Counted from the first letter of the stretch, positions 22,569 to 33,712 are shown. The stretch is DNA of 34,945 bases from Sphingobium chlorophenolicum (GCF_000722875.1 NZ_JFHR01000053.1:1-34945); one strand, 5' to 3'. Translations and numbers: made by a program. Notes: generated by a model from the sequence alone, not told the origin.

Positions 22569-23365
22569 GCGACGCGCCGGAAGGCAGGCCCGCCCTCTTC
22601 ACGCGGGTCACGCCCGAAGGCAGCGCCGCGCCGGCGGTGCGGGAATTGGCGGAGGAAGTGCCGGTCGCCATCGAATATAACGGCATCGGCTATGCCGTGC
22701 TGATGGCGACGCCCGCCGACGTGGCGGACCTGGTGCTGGGCTTCGCGCTGGCGGAGCGCCTGATCGGGCGGGACGACGCGCCGTTCGATGTCGACGCGCA
22801 TGCGACGGAACAGGGCATCGTCGCCAGGGCGACCCTGCCGCAGGAACGGACGGAGGCGTTGTTGAGCCGGGTGCGGCATCGCGCCTCGGAATCTTCCTGC
22901 GGCATTTGCGGCGTGGAGAATCTGGAACAGGCGATCCGCCCCTTGCCCCCCGTCACGGGCCGGACGCTGGCGGACAAGGGCGCGATCTTCCGGGCGCTGG
23001 ACGAATTGGCGCGGCATCAGCCGCTGAATGCGCGAACCGGCGCGGTCCATGTCGCTGCGCTGGCGGCGGCGGACGGCAGCATCCGCCTGGCGCGGGAGGA
23101 TGTCGGGCGGCACAATGCGTTCGACAAGCTGATCGGCGCGATGCGGCGGCGCGGATGGCAATGGGACGACGGCTTCGCCCTGCTTTCCTCGCGCTGTTCC
23201 TACGAACTGGTGGAAAAGGCCGTTCTGGCGGACTGCCCCCTGCTGGCGACGATCTCCGCGCCGACGCGGCTGGCGGCTGAGCGGGCGGCGGGGGCGGGAT
23301 TGCCGCTTGCCGTGCTGGCCCGCCCCGACGCGATCCTCCTGAGCGGGGACTGGCTGGAATCGTAG
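22565..23365 (+). CDS. fdhD: FdhD/FdsC-type formate dehydrogenase maturation protein
   Basis: A 266-residue protein of the FdhD family, which in E. coli transfers sulfur to the molybdenum cofactor of formate dehydrogenase and in the Fds system (FdsC) binds bis-MGD for insertion. The sulfur-carrying CXXC is SSCGICG (Cys112, Cys115). Other marks are YGNG-like EYNGIGYAVLMATPADVADL, VHVAALA, LAREDVGRHNAFDKLIG and LLSSRCSYELVEKA. The only reasonable start is TTG 22565, overlapping the fdsD stop by four bases. The next in-frame ATG would remove conserved sequence. It is the last gene of the operon. Confidence 0.93.
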   Translation: MSDAPEGRPALFTRVTPEGSAAPAVRELAEEVPVAIEYNGIGYAVLMATPADVADLVLGFALAERLIGRDDAPFDVDAHATEQGIVARATLPQERTEALLSRVRHRASESSCGICGVENLEQAIRPLPPVTGRTLADKGAIFRALDELARHQPLNARTGAVHVAALAAADGSIRLAREDVGRHNAFDKLIGAMRRRGWQWDDGFALLSSRCSYELVEKAVLADCPLLATISAPTRLAAERAAGAGLPLAVLARPDAILLSGDWLES

Positions 23366-23370
23366 CGGCT

Positions 23371-23385
23371 TGTTCCCCCGGAACA
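23371..23385. promoter_or_regulatory. Short palindrome TGTTCC-CCC-GGAACA after fdhD
   Basis: Six-base perfect arms around CCC, 5 bases after the fdhD stop and about 25 bases before the TetR gene. There is no T-run, so it is a poor intrinsic terminator. It could be the operator of the following TetR gene or a weak 3' end structure. Confidence 0.35.
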
Positions 23386-23409
23386 GACTCTTCGCGGACT
23401 TTCAAGGAT

Positions 23410-24012
23410 GTGCTAGCGCCAATCGCGATGACGAAGATCGACCTATCGCCCGGACAGAATGATGAAGGATCGGCTCGCCGCCGCCAGATTCTGGAGATCG
23501 CGGCCCGCCTGTTCGCCCGGAAGGGCTATCGCGGCACGTCGATGCGGGACATTGGCGAACAGGCGGGCGTGCTGGGCGGTTCGCTCTACCATCATATCAA
23601 GTCGAAGGACGCGCTGTTCATCGAACTGCATAATGCCGCGCTCGACGAAGCGGAGGAACGGATAGCGGAAGCCGTCCGCGCGCAGTCCGGCCCCTGGGCC
23701 AGGCTGCTGGCGGCCTGCGCGACCCTGCTGGACATTCAGCTTGCCCCCGATTCGCTGACGACGCCGATGATGAACGATTTCCGGGAAGTCCCGGAACCCG
23801 TCCGCGAACAACTGATCGCGCGGCGCGACCGGTTCGAAGGGCTGTTCCGGTCGCTGGTGGAGGCGCTTCCGCTGCCGCCGCATATCGACCGCTCCGTCTA
23901 CCGCAACCTGCTTCTGATCCAACTCAACGCGACGGCCGACTGGTACCGGCCGGGCCGCCTCACGCCGGGCGAAATTGCCGCGCAGATCGTGGCCGTATTC
24001 CGGCACGAATGA
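23410..24012 (+). CDS. TetR/AcrR-family transcriptional regulator
   Basis: A 194-200 residue regulator. The helix-turn-helix spans GTSMRDIGEQAGVLGGSLYH then HIKSKDALFIELHNAAL, and the helical ligand domain follows (LLAACATLLDIQL; RSVYRNLLLIQLNATADWYR). This resembles TetR proteins of acyl-CoA or lipid metabolism, but only loosely. The start is uncertain. GTG 23410 has AAGGA very close by, and ATG 23428 has no clear ribosome site. Family sequence begins after both. It follows the fds operon by 44 bases on the same strand and is convergent with the MHS transporter gene. The target is not evident. Confidence 0.83.
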   Translation: MLAPIAMTKIDLSPGQNDEGSARRRQILEIAARLFARKGYRGTSMRDIGEQAGVLGGSLYHHIKSKDALFIELHNAALDEAEERIAEAVRAQSGPWARLLAACATLLDIQLAPDSLTTPMMNDFREVPEPVREQLIARRDRFEGLFRSLVEALPLPPHIDRSVYRNLLLIQLNATADWYRPGRLTPGEIAAQIVAVFRHE

Positions 24013-24069
24013 ACTGCTGGAGATTGTTCCCACGGTCGACCTCAATGGCTTGTCGATTTGGACGGCTAG

Positions 24070-24135
24070 CCGCATTCCCCCTCCCGCAGGCGGGAGGGGG
24101 TTAGGGGGTGGGTGCGAGCGGAGCGAGCTTCCGCC
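24070..24135 (+). repeat. Palindromic intergenic repeat, family B
   Basis: Core hairpin with arms CCCCCTCCCG and CGGGAGGGGG around CAGG, then TTAGGGGGTGGG and GTGCGAGCGGAGCGAGCTTC. The last stretch is the reverse complement of part of the 5056-5120 segment (GAAGCTCGCTCCGCTCGCGC). It fills the gap between the convergent TetR and MHS transporter genes. Copies are at 4991-5120 and 30142-30299. Confidence 0.8.
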
Positions 24136-24177
24136 TTCTGGGCTAGAAAAGAACGCCGCCGACGCACCCGCCGTCTA

Positions 24178-25890
24178 CTATTCGTCGATATTCCGCCGGA
24201 AGGTTTCGGGCAGGAAGATCAGGCCCAGGACGACCGTCCCCGCCGCCACCACCACCGGATACCAGAGGCCGTAATAAATGTCCCCGGTCGCGGCGACCAT
24301 CGCGAAACCGATGGCGGGCAGCAGTCCGCCCAGCCAGCCGTTGCCGATATGATAGGGCAACGACATGGAGGTATAGCGGATGCGGCTGGGGAATAGTTCG
24401 ACGAGCATGGCCGCAATCGGACCGTAGACCATCGTCACCAGCAGCACGAGGTAGAAGAGCAGCGCGACGACCAGCGGCTGGTTGATCTCGTCCGGGTTCG
24501 CCTTGCCCGGATAGCCGACCCTGGCCAACTCTCCCGTCACCGCAGGCTTGTCAGCGCTGGCGGGCGCGCCGATCAGTTGGGCGGTGAAGGCCGCGATGGC
24601 CGCCTTCTTCTCCTCGCCCGACAGACGGGCCGGATCGGGCGCGGTGAAGCGCCTGTCACCGACCGCGACGGTGGCGACAGTGCCCGGCGCTGCGGCGACA
24701 TTGGTGTAGTTGACGCCCGCCTTGGCCAGCGCATTCTTGACGATGTCGCAACTCGTCTTGTCGAACTTGTTCGCGCCGACCGGATCGAATTGCGAGGAAC
24801 ATTGCGCGGGATCGGCGGTCACCGTCACCGGCGCTGCGGCCTGCGCCCTGGCGAGCGCGGGATTGGCGGCGTCGGTCAGCATGTGGAAGACCGGGAACAG
24901 CGTCACCGCGGCCAGCGCGCAGCCCGCAAGGATGATCGGCTTGCGGCCGATCCGGTCGGAAAGCCAACCGAAGAAGAGGAAGAAGGGCGCGGCCATCAAC
25001 AGCGCGATGATGATCAGCGTGTTGGCGGTCAGCCCGTCGATCTTCAGCATCTTCTCCAGGAAGAACAGCGCGTAAAGCTGGCCGCAATACCAGACCACAG
25101 CCTGGCCCGCGATGGCGCCGAAGAAGGCGATGAACACGATCTTCAGATTCTTCCACTGCCCGAACGCTTCCTTGATCGGGGATTTGGAGCCGGTGCCCTC
25201 CGCCTTCATCTTCTGGAAGACGGGCGATTCATGCAGCTTCAGGCGCAGCCACAGGCCGACGATCAGGAACAGGCCGGAAACCAGATAGGGAATGCGCCAT
25301 CCCCACTCCTTGAACGCCTCTTCGCCGACGCCGGTGATGGGCGAGCGGACGCCGATGACGATCAGCAGCGCCATCGCCAGACCGGCGGTCGCGGTGATCT
25401 GAATCCAGCTTGTGTAGAAGCCCCGCTTGTTGTGGGGCGCATGCTCCGCGACATAGGTCGCCGCGCCGCCATATTCGCCGCCCAGCGCCAGGCCCTGGAA
25501 CATGCGCAGCACCACCAGCATGATCGGCGCGGCGACGCCGACCGACTTGTAGGTGGGAAGGCAACCCACCAGGAAGGTGGAAAGGCCCATGACGAGCAAG
25601 GTGATGATGAAGGTATAGCGCCGCCCGAACAGGTCGCCGATGCGGCCGAAGACGATGGCGCCGAAAGGACGGACGATAAAGCCCGACGCGAAGATCAGCA
25701 GCGCCATGATGAAGGATGTGGTGGGATTCAGCCCGGTGAGGAACTGCGCCGCGATGATCGCGGTCAGCAGGCCGTAGAGATAGAAATCATACCATTCGAA
25801 CACAGTGCCGAGCGAGCTGGCCGTGATGATCAGCTTCTCGCTTCGCGTCGCCTGGTGATGTTTTGGCAGTCCGTCATATGTCGAAGCCAT
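24178..25890 (-). CDS. MFS transporter, metabolite:H+ symporter (MHS) family, with periplasmic insertion
   Basis: A 570-residue inner-membrane carrier of the ShiA/KgtP/ProP group. Signatures are GTVFEWYDFYLYG in helix 1, GRIGDLFGRRYTF (loop 2-3), RMFQGLALGGEYGGAATYVA (helices 4-5) and SDRIGRKPIIL (loop 8-9). Usual length is 420-450. The surplus is a hydrophilic stretch at about residues 340-470 between helices 9 and 10, predicted to face the periplasm, with two cysteines (364, 381). It lies 14 bases downstream of a porin gene on the same strand and is divergent from acs, so uptake of acetate or another carboxylate is a reasonable inference. A CrbR-dependent promoter is possible but not visible. 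Confidence 0.9.
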   Translation of the reverse strand: MASTYDGLPKHHQATRSEKLIITASSLGTVFEWYDFYLYGLLTAIIAAQFLTGLNPTTSFIMALLIFASGFIVRPFGAIVFGRIGDLFGRRYTFIITLLVMGLSTFLVGCLPTYKSVGVAAPIMLVVLRMFQGLALGGEYGGAATYVAEHAPHNKRGFYTSWIQITATAGLAMALLIVIGVRSPITGVGEEAFKEWGWRIPYLVSGLFLIVGLWLRLKLHESPVFQKMKAEGTGSKSPIKEAFGQWKNLKIVFIAFFGAIAGQAVVWYCGQLYALFFLEKMLKIDGLTANTLIIIALLMAAPFFLFFGWLSDRIGRKPIILAGCALAAVTLFPVFHMLTDAANPALARAQAAAPVTVTADPAQCSSQFDPVGANKFDKTSCDIVKNALAKAGVNYTNVAAAPGTVATVAVGDRRFTAPDPARLSGEEKKAAIAAFTAQLIGAPASADKPAVTGELARVGYPGKANPDEINQPLVVALLFYLVLLVTMVYGPIAAMLVELFPSRIRYTSMSLPYHIGNGWLGGLLPAIGFAMVAATGDIYYGLWYPVVVAAGTVVLGLIFLPETFRRNIDE

Positions 25891-25904
25891 AACAGTCCCT
25901 CCTG

Positions 25905-27347
25905 TCAGAAATTATATTTCGCCGCGACGTCGAAACGGTCGACGTGGCCGTTGAGATGGTTGACCAGCCTGCGCTCGCCATGTCGGTACTCGATGCCCAG
26001 GTCGACATTCTTCAGCGGAGAGTAGAAGAGGTTGCCCGCGACACTCCATGCCTGACGATTGAACATGGCAATACCCGCAGTCGTCGCGGGATCGAGCGTG
26101 TCGGCGTAGAAGATGCGCTGGTAGCTCGCGATCAGGTTGACGCGCCACTGGTCGTTCAGCGCATATCGCCCCGCGCCGAACAGCGCGAGGTTGCGGACGC
26201 CCGCGAGCTGCCCGTTGGTCTGGAGGACCGCGTCAGGCCCGAAGTTAAGGCCCAGATAGCGCCCGATCCCTTCGCCATAGGTCGCCTGGAAACGGATATC
26301 GCTGCCATGCTTGTCGTCCAGGAATATCTTGCCGGAGGCGCTTACGCCCCATCCCAGGCGGGAATCGACGATATGGGCGGCGCCCGTCTTCGCATTGTCG
26401 ACGCGCAACTGGCGGCCCAATAGTGCAAAATCCAGGAAACCGAACCCGCCCGCATATTCCAGCCGCCCGGTCATGTCGGGCGCATGATCCTCGCCATTTT
26501 CGATCAGCGCGGGCGCGCCTGCGGTGGCCGAAGCGGTCTCCGGATTTTCCGCTGCCAGATGAAGGGTCAGGCCATGGCTCAACGGCAGGCTGTAGCGCAC
26601 CATCGGCTGACGCACGAAGATCAGCCCGTCGACGCCGCCGACATAGTCGGTGCTTTCCGGGAAGACCGCCGGGTTGGAGAAATTGGTGAAATCCTGGCCG
26701 AAGGTCCAGCGGTCCAACTGGATGAAGGCGCGCCGCATCGCCAGGTCATAGGCGTTGGTGGTGCGCTGCGTGCCCTGGCCCAGCGCCTGCGGGGTGCCGG
26801 GAGCGGCCTGGAAATCGAACTCGATATAGGCTTTCAGCGCATGCTTGCCCAGCTTGGACGTGGCGTCCACCCAGAAGCGCGTCTGCTTGGCGGAAAAATC
26901 GGTTACGTGGGTGGGCGATGTCGGGTTCGCGGGATTGAAGACCGGAATCGACTGCGGCAGGTAAAGGTCGCGGCCCAGCGTGTTGCTGGGATCGTCGCCG
27001 CCGCTGTACCGGGCGTTGCTGGCGAGCAGCTTCACATAGCCGGACAGGACGACGGTCGTATTGCCGGACCGGAAGCCCAGCTTGGGCGTGTTGTCGGCCA
27101 GCCTGGTCACCTGCGCGGAGGTCTCGTCGCTCTTGCGGACGGCGGTCGCGGCGGTGGCGGCGGTTTCGTCCTGCCGGCTGCGCGCGGCGGCAAGTTCGGT
27201 CCGCAACTGCGTGACTTCGCTCTCCAGCCGTTCCAGACGCGCCGCCAGATCCGCTTCCTTCCCGCTCTGTGCATGAACCAGTTGGGGCGCGGCAAGCGCC
27301 GTCGCGCCCAGAAGGACGCGCAACAATGGCCTGATTTGCTTTGGCAT
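25905..27347 (-). CDS. DcaP-like outer-membrane porin
   Basis: A 480-residue outer-membrane protein. The signal peptide (MPKQIRPLLRVLLGATALAA to about residue 26, VHAQ) is followed by a coiled coil (about 30-75, LAARLERLESEVTQLRTELA) and then a beta-barrel beginning TVVLSGYVKLLASNARY. Strands include QTRFWVDATSKLGKHALKAY, MRRAFIQLDRWTFGQDFTNF and a C-terminal VDRFDVAAKYNF ending in Phe. This matches the trimeric DcaP family, which admits dicarboxylates and other small anions. ATG 27347 follows GAGAGG. A start at 27359 is possible. It forms an operon with the MHS transporter, so the pair could carry one substrate across both membranes. Confidence 0.88.
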   Translation of the reverse strand: MPKQIRPLLRVLLGATALAAPQLVHAQSGKEADLAARLERLESEVTQLRTELAAARSRQDETAATAATAVRKSDETSAQVTRLADNTPKLGFRSGNTTVVLSGYVKLLASNARYSGGDDPSNTLGRDLYLPQSIPVFNPANPTSPTHVTDFSAKQTRFWVDATSKLGKHALKAYIEFDFQAAPGTPQALGQGTQRTTNAYDLAMRRAFIQLDRWTFGQDFTNFSNPAVFPESTDYVGGVDGLIFVRQPMVRYSLPLSHGLTLHLAAENPETASATAGAPALIENGEDHAPDMTGRLEYAGGFGFLDFALLGRQLRVDNAKTGAAHIVDSRLGWGVSASGKIFLDDKHGSDIRFQATYGEGIGRYLGLNFGPDAVLQTNGQLAGVRNLALFGAGRYALNDQWRVNLIASYQRIFYADTLDPATTAGIAMFNRQAWSVAGNLFYSPLKNVDLGIEYRHGERRLVNHLNGHVDRFDVAAKYNF

Positions 27348-27524
27348 CGACCTCTCCATGGCCCGGTTTCTTGTCCGTATGCGGAAAGGATCGCGCATGG
27401 CGGCGCGGGGCGACAGCCGAACCATGGTCGCAGATATTCGACCTTGGTCTAGGGTCCGATGCGCGCCCGGCGCATCTAGAATGTCCTCCACGGATCGGCA
27501 GCGATCGAGGAGAGGAGTGCGACT
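27348..27524. promoter_or_regulatory. Divergent control region between porin and acs
   Basis: 177 bases between two divergent starts. Visible elements are a 7-bp perfect hairpin GATGCGC-GCCCG-GCGCATC at 27458-27476, a partly symmetrical stretch GACCTTGGTCTAGGGTC just before it, and the acs ribosome site GGAGAGGAG. No sigma70 promoter with good boxes is visible, in keeping with activation by a response regulator such as CrbR. The actual binding site is not identified. Confidence 0.45.
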
Positions 27525-29455
<1,931 letters not shown>

Positions 29456-29477
<22 letters not shown>

Positions 29478-30094
29478 AGACGATCCTGATCGCTGACGAC
29501 CATCCGCTCTTCCGGCAGGCGCTGACGGTAGCGGTGATGAAGGTCGCGCCCGAAGCCCGCATCGTGGAAGCGGGCACGCTCGCCGCCGCCGTCCGGGTGG
29601 CGGGCGAAGCGGCTGCCTTGCGCCTCATCCTGCTCGACCTGAAGATGCCGGGCGCGGTCGGCTATTCCGGCATCGCCCTCCTGCATGCGGAGCGGCCGGG
29701 CGTGCCGATCCTGGTCGTTTCCAGCGCCGACGGCGCGAAGGCGGCGGAAGAGGCGCAGGCGCTGGGCGCGGTCGGCTTCCTCTCGAAGGACAGCGACCTG
29801 TCCGTCATAGAGACGGCGATTGCACGCGCCTTGAGCGGCCACAGGCTTCCGCCCGCCCCGCCACGGCCCGAAGATGCGGTGCAGAAGGAGGTCGCCTCCC
29901 TGACGCCAACCCAGTTGAAGGTTCTGCTGGAAGTGCTGAACGGCAAGCTCAACAAACAGATCGCGCACGACCTCATGATGAGCGAGGCGACGGTGAAGGC
30001 GCATATGACGGCGATCATGCGCAAGCTGGACGTGCAGAACCGCACCCAAGCGGCATTGGTGGCGCGCTCGCTGGGACTCGATCTCAAGCACTGA
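29456..30094 (+). CDS. crbR: LuxR-type response regulator, CrbR-like
   Basis: A 212-residue NarL/FixJ-class response regulator. The receiver domain has the acidic pair Asp14/Asp15 (ILIADDHPLFRQAL), the phosphoacceptor Asp61 (LILLDLKMPG), Ser89/Ser90 and Lys111 (GFLSKDS). The LuxR helix-turn-helix follows at about 148-205 (LTPTQLKVLLEVLNGKLNKQ, then MSEATVKAHMTAIMRKLDVQ). CrbR proteins (ErdR in Pseudomonas) activate acs and growth on acetate. The identification rests on its 22-base overlap with acs and the CrbS-type kinase gene opposite. ATG 29456 is the only start giving the complete receiver fold, so the overlap is real. Confidence 0.88.
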
Positions 30095-30141
30095 CGACAA
30101 ATTCAAGACCCGCCGGATGGAGTGATTTGGGTGGAAAGCCG

Positions 30142-30299
30142 TCATCCCCCCTCCCGCAGGCGGGAGGGGGTTAGGGGGTGGGCTGACGCAACATCCGCGC
30201 TGTTTCGCAACGGCTAAGTCAGAAGCTCGCTACGCTCGCGCCCACCCCTAACCCTTCAAACGAGGCGCGTGACTCGTTTGAACGTTTAAGGAAGGGGAA
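30142..30299 (+). repeat. Composite palindromic repeat, family B, two-ended
   Basis: Starts with the family B hairpin (CCCCCCTCCCGCAGG, CGGGAGGGGGTTAGGGGGTG). It continues with the 65-base segment also seen at 5056-5120 (here 30183-30247). It ends with an inverted family B end that carries the TTCAAACGAG/CTCGTTTGAA hairpin at 30255-30282. It occupies the gap between the convergent crbR and crbS genes. Confidence 0.8.
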
Positions 30300-30315
30300 T
30301 ATCTTGGATTGACCA

Positions 30316-33300
30316 TCACCCGACATTCCCGAATTTGTCCAGGAAGGCCGCAATAACCTCCGGCGCGGCAGGCTTCGCAATGAAGGCGACCTCCAGCACG
30401 GCAGCGCGTGCGGCCAAATTCCCCGCATCCTCCGCCGTAACCAGCGCGGCGGGCAAACCCGGATGCTCCCGGCGCAGCGCGGCGATCAGGCTCAGCCCGT
30501 CCTCCTCCCCGCCAAGCTGGAAATCCACCAGCGCGGCGTCCGCTTCGGCCGCCAGCTTCCGGGCAGTCTCGCCGTCCCCGGCCGTCAGCGCCCGATGACC
30601 AAGGCTGGCGAGCAGCGCCCCGGTCGCCGCCACGATCATCGGATCGTCATCGACCACCAGCACGGTCAGGTTCCGCGCATTCGGCATGGCCCCCTCGGTT
30701 TCCGGAACCGGTCGCGGCGCGGCCCGTCCCGCGCCTTCGGGCATGATCAGGCTGAACCGGCTGCCTTTTCCCGGCACGGAACGCACTTCGATGCTGCCGC
30801 CCAGCAGCCGGACGATCCGGCGGGCCAACGCCAGTCCCAGACCGAATCCCTCCACGTCCAGCGCGCCCAGACGGGTGAATTCCCCGAATATCGTCTCGAT
30901 CTGGTCGGCGGCGATGCCGACCCCGGTGTCGACGATGTCGATCCGGATCATGCCGCCCCTGCGCCTGACGCCCAGCAATATCCCGCCCTGCCGGGTATAG
31001 CGCAAGGCGTTGGAAACGAAATTCTGAAGCACGGAGCGGAGCAGCCCCGGATCGGTCTCCACATGACCGGCCAGCGGCCCGGTCAGCAGGCGCAGGCCCT
31101 TCTCCTTCGCCATCGGCGCGAAGCCGTCGGCCAGATTGGCGAGGAAAGGCGCAAGGTCGATCGGCTCCGGACTCGGCTGGACGCCCCCCGCATCGAGCTT
31201 GCTGATGTCGAGCAGGGCGCGCAGCAGCCCCTCCGCCGCGACGATGGCGCTGTCGACCCGCTGCGCGAGCATGTGCGGCGTCCCCTCGACCTCCCGTTGC
31301 AGGGCGGCGGTGAACAGCCGCGCCGCGTGCAGCGGCTGGAGCAGGTCGTGGCTGGCGGCGGCAAGGAAACGGGTCTTGTCCTTCGTCGCCTCGGCCAGCC
31401 GCAAATTGGCGTCGCTCAGTTCGCGGGTGCGGTCCGCGACGCGATTCTCCAATTCCGCCAGCGTCCGGCTCAGCTCGTCGCGGATGCGCGCATCTTCGGT
31501 GATGTCGATGAAGCTGGTGACATAGCCGCCGCCCGGCATCGGCCCGCCGATGGTCTTGATGACGCGGCCGTCCCTGCGCCGCCGCTCGAAACTGTGCGGC
31601 AGGCCCCGGCGCATGTGGCGCAGGCGTTTCTTGACGTGGAACTCGATATCCTCGCCCCCGAAATCGCCCAGCCTGCCATTGTGGCGGATCAGGTCCGCGA
31701 TGGGCGTCCCCACCCGCAGGAAATCGGGGGGGAAATCGAACATGTCGAGATATTGGCTGTTCCACGCGACCAGATTCATGTCCGCGTCGACGACGCTGAT
31801 GCCCGCGTCGATATGTTCGAAGGTCGCGGCCAGCAACTCGCGGGAAAAGCGCAGCGACTGCCCCCGCTCGCCCAGCAGGCGGGTGACGTCGGACAGGCTC
31901 ATCTGCCCGCCCGCCAGCGCCGACGCGACCAAGGCGCGGGCCGACGACGCGCCGACGACGCGGGCGATCAGCTCGCGGGCGCGCTGCGCCGACCGCCGGT
32001 CGATGGCCGCGCCGCGCCCCGCCGCCGGAAATTCCCGGGCCGCCTCCTCCTCGCCGACGAAGCTGGCGGTGAGCTGCGCCAGTTCGGCCAGATCGGTGAT
32101 CGGGCGGCCGCCAGGGCTGGGCAGGGCAGGGGCCTTCACCTTGCGCGCCGCGACCAGCCCGAAAACCAGCAGGTTGGCGCCCAGGCTCCACGCCACGCCA
32201 TGCACCAGCGGGGCGGCTGCGCCGATGCCGAACAGGCGCAGGGGATCGAACGGACTGCCCGCCAGCGCCGCGAGCCATTCGGAAGGCAGGATCGGCGGCA
32301 GGGCGAGGGTGTAGAACCAGATGACCAGCCCGACGGCCAGGCTGGCCCGCGCCGCCAGCGCGTCCCGCCCCGGCGCATAGGTGGCCAGGATCAGGTGCGG
32401 CGTGAACTGCGCCATGGCGGCGAAGGCGACCAGCCCGATGGAGGCGAGCGACTGTTCCGCCGAAACCAGCAGCGCCCAGGCCAGCGCCGCCGCCATGATC
32501 GCGACGATGGAGAAGCGCCGCACGAGCAGCATCCGGCGGCCGAGCGTCCCCGCGCCGGCCTCCGCCCCGCTCTCCCGCGCCAGCAATGTGGGGAAGAGCA
32601 GGTCGTTGGAAACCATCGTCGCCAGCGCTGTGGAATCCACCACGACCATCGACGCCGCCGCCGCGATCCCGCCCAGCAGGGCCAGGGCCAGCACGATGCC
32701 TTGCCCGTTCATTTCGGGCAGTTGCAGCATGTAGAGGTCAGGCTGCGCCCCGTGCAGCAGGCTCGCCCCGGCCAGCGCGACGGGCAGCACCATCAGCGCC
32801 ATCGCCGCGAGATAGGCGGCCAGTCCCCAGCGCGCGCCCGCCAGGTCGCCCGGTTCCCGCGCCTCGACCAGTCCCATATAGAATTGCCGGGGCAGGACGA
32901 TGATCGCCATGACGGAGATGAGGAAGATGACGCCCACCTCTATCGACAGCCGCTCCGGCCGGAAATTGGCCGACAATATGGCGATGCCCCGCGACAGGCC
33001 CGCCGCGTCCGCCTGACCCAGCAGGACGATGGCCAGCACGGCCACGGTCGTCAGCGCGACGATCTTCAGCAGGGATTCAAGGCCAATGGCATAGACCAGC
33101 CCCTCGCTGCGCCCCGCCAGTTCGAACCGCCGCGCGCCGAACAGCATGGCGAACAGCGACAGCAGCCAGGCGGCGGTCAGCATGGCCATGGTCGCGACCG
33201 GACGGCCCGTGACGATGGATATGGCGCCGCCGATGGACCGGAATTGCAGCGCGACATAGGGAACGGTCCCCAGCAGGGCGATGATCGTGACCAGCCGGGC

Positions 33301-33648
33301 CACCACCACGTCATGGCCGAAACGGGCGGCGATGAAGTCGGAAACGGTCGTCGCCCGCTCCTCCGCGACCGCCTCGGCCAGGCGGCGCAGGAATCGGGGG
33401 GCGACGATCAGCAGGCAGATGGGCGCAAGATAGATGGGCAGATAATGCCATCCGTCGCGCACGGCGCTGCCCACCGCGCCGTAGAAGGTCCAACTGGAGC
33501 AATAGACGCCCAGCGCCAGCGCATAGGCGGCGTGGCGCACGTCATGGCGGCCGAACGCCAGCCCGCCGCGCCTTTCCACGAAGGCGGCGATCCCGAACAG
33601 CAGCAGGACGATAGCAAGCGCCAGAAGGGCCGCCGAAAACAAGCTCAT
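30316..33648 (-). CDS. crbS: CrbS-like hybrid sensor kinase with transporter-type membrane domain
   Basis: A 1110-residue sensor. Residues 1-500 form an SLC5/sodium:solute-symporter-like domain of about 13 membrane helices (VYCSSWTFYGAVGSAVRDGW, VLPRQFYMGLVEA). A linker leads to a PAS domain (about 605-720, FEHIDAGISVVDADMNLVAW) and a coiled coil. The kinase has H-box His767 (FLAAASHDLLQPLHAARLF), N-box Asn880 (LQNFVSNALRYT) and G-boxes DTGVGI and GFGLGLALARRI. The C-terminal receiver (about 993-1110) has phosphoacceptor Asp1042 (AALVDFQLGG). This layout is that of CrbS/MxtR kinases, which with CrbR control acs. It is convergent with acs-crbR, separated by a palindromic repeat. Confidence 0.92.
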   Translation of the reverse strand: MSLFSAALLALAIVLLLFGIAAFVERRGGLAFGRHDVRHAAYALALGVYCSSWTFYGAVGSAVRDGWHYLPIYLAPICLLIVAPRFLRRLAEAVAEERATTVSDFIAARFGHDVVVARLVTIIALLGTVPYVALQFRSIGGAISIVTGRPVATMAMLTAAWLLSLFAMLFGARRFELAGRSEGLVYAIGLESLLKIVALTTVAVLAIVLLGQADAAGLSRGIAILSANFRPERLSIEVGVIFLISVMAIIVLPRQFYMGLVEAREPGDLAGARWGLAAYLAAMALMVLPVALAGASLLHGAQPDLYMLQLPEMNGQGIVLALALLGGIAAAASMVVVDSTALATMVSNDLLFPTLLARESGAEAGAGTLGRRMLLVRRFSIVAIMAAALAWALLVSAEQSLASIGLVAFAAMAQFTPHLILATYAPGRDALAARASLAVGLVIWFYTLALPPILPSEWLAALAGSPFDPLRLFGIGAAAPLVHGVAWSLGANLLVFGLVAARKVKAPALPSPGGRPITDLAELAQLTASFVGEEEAAREFPAAGRGAAIDRRSAQRARELIARVVGASSARALVASALAGGQMSLSDVTRLLGERGQSLRFSRELLAATFEHIDAGISVVDADMNLVAWNSQYLDMFDFPPDFLRVGTPIADLIRHNGRLGDFGGEDIEFHVKKRLRHMRRGLPHSFERRRRDGRVIKTIGGPMPGGGYVTSFIDITEDARIRDELSRTLAELENRVADRTRELSDANLRLAEATKDKTRFLAAASHDLLQPLHAARLFTAALQREVEGTPHMLAQRVDSAIVAAEGLLRALLDISKLDAGGVQPSPEPIDLAPFLANLADGFAPMAKEKGLRLLTGPLAGHVETDPGLLRSVLQNFVSNALRYTRQGGILLGVRRRGGMIRIDIVDTGVGIAADQIETIFGEFTRLGALDVEGFGLGLALARRIVRLLGGSIEVRSVPGKGSRFSLIMPEGAGRAAPRPVPETEGAMPNARNLTVLVVDDDPMIVAATGALLASLGHRALTAGDGETARKLAAEADAALVDFQLGGEEDGLSLIAALRREHPGLPAALVTAEDAGNLAARAAVLEVAFIAKPAAPEVIAAFLDKFGNVG

Positions 33649-33712
33649 GGCGAATATCTACTTGTTCCGGGGCGATGGAACAATGCGGGCTTCTCCTGAT
33701 CGCCGCCGCCTT

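Noticed and set aside
30463..33699. A plus-strand open frame of over 1000 codons opposite crbS
   Set aside because: Its translation is rich in Arg, Gln, Asp and His with no domain, the usual shadow of a GC-rich gene on the other strand. The minus strand encodes a fully recognisable sensor kinase.
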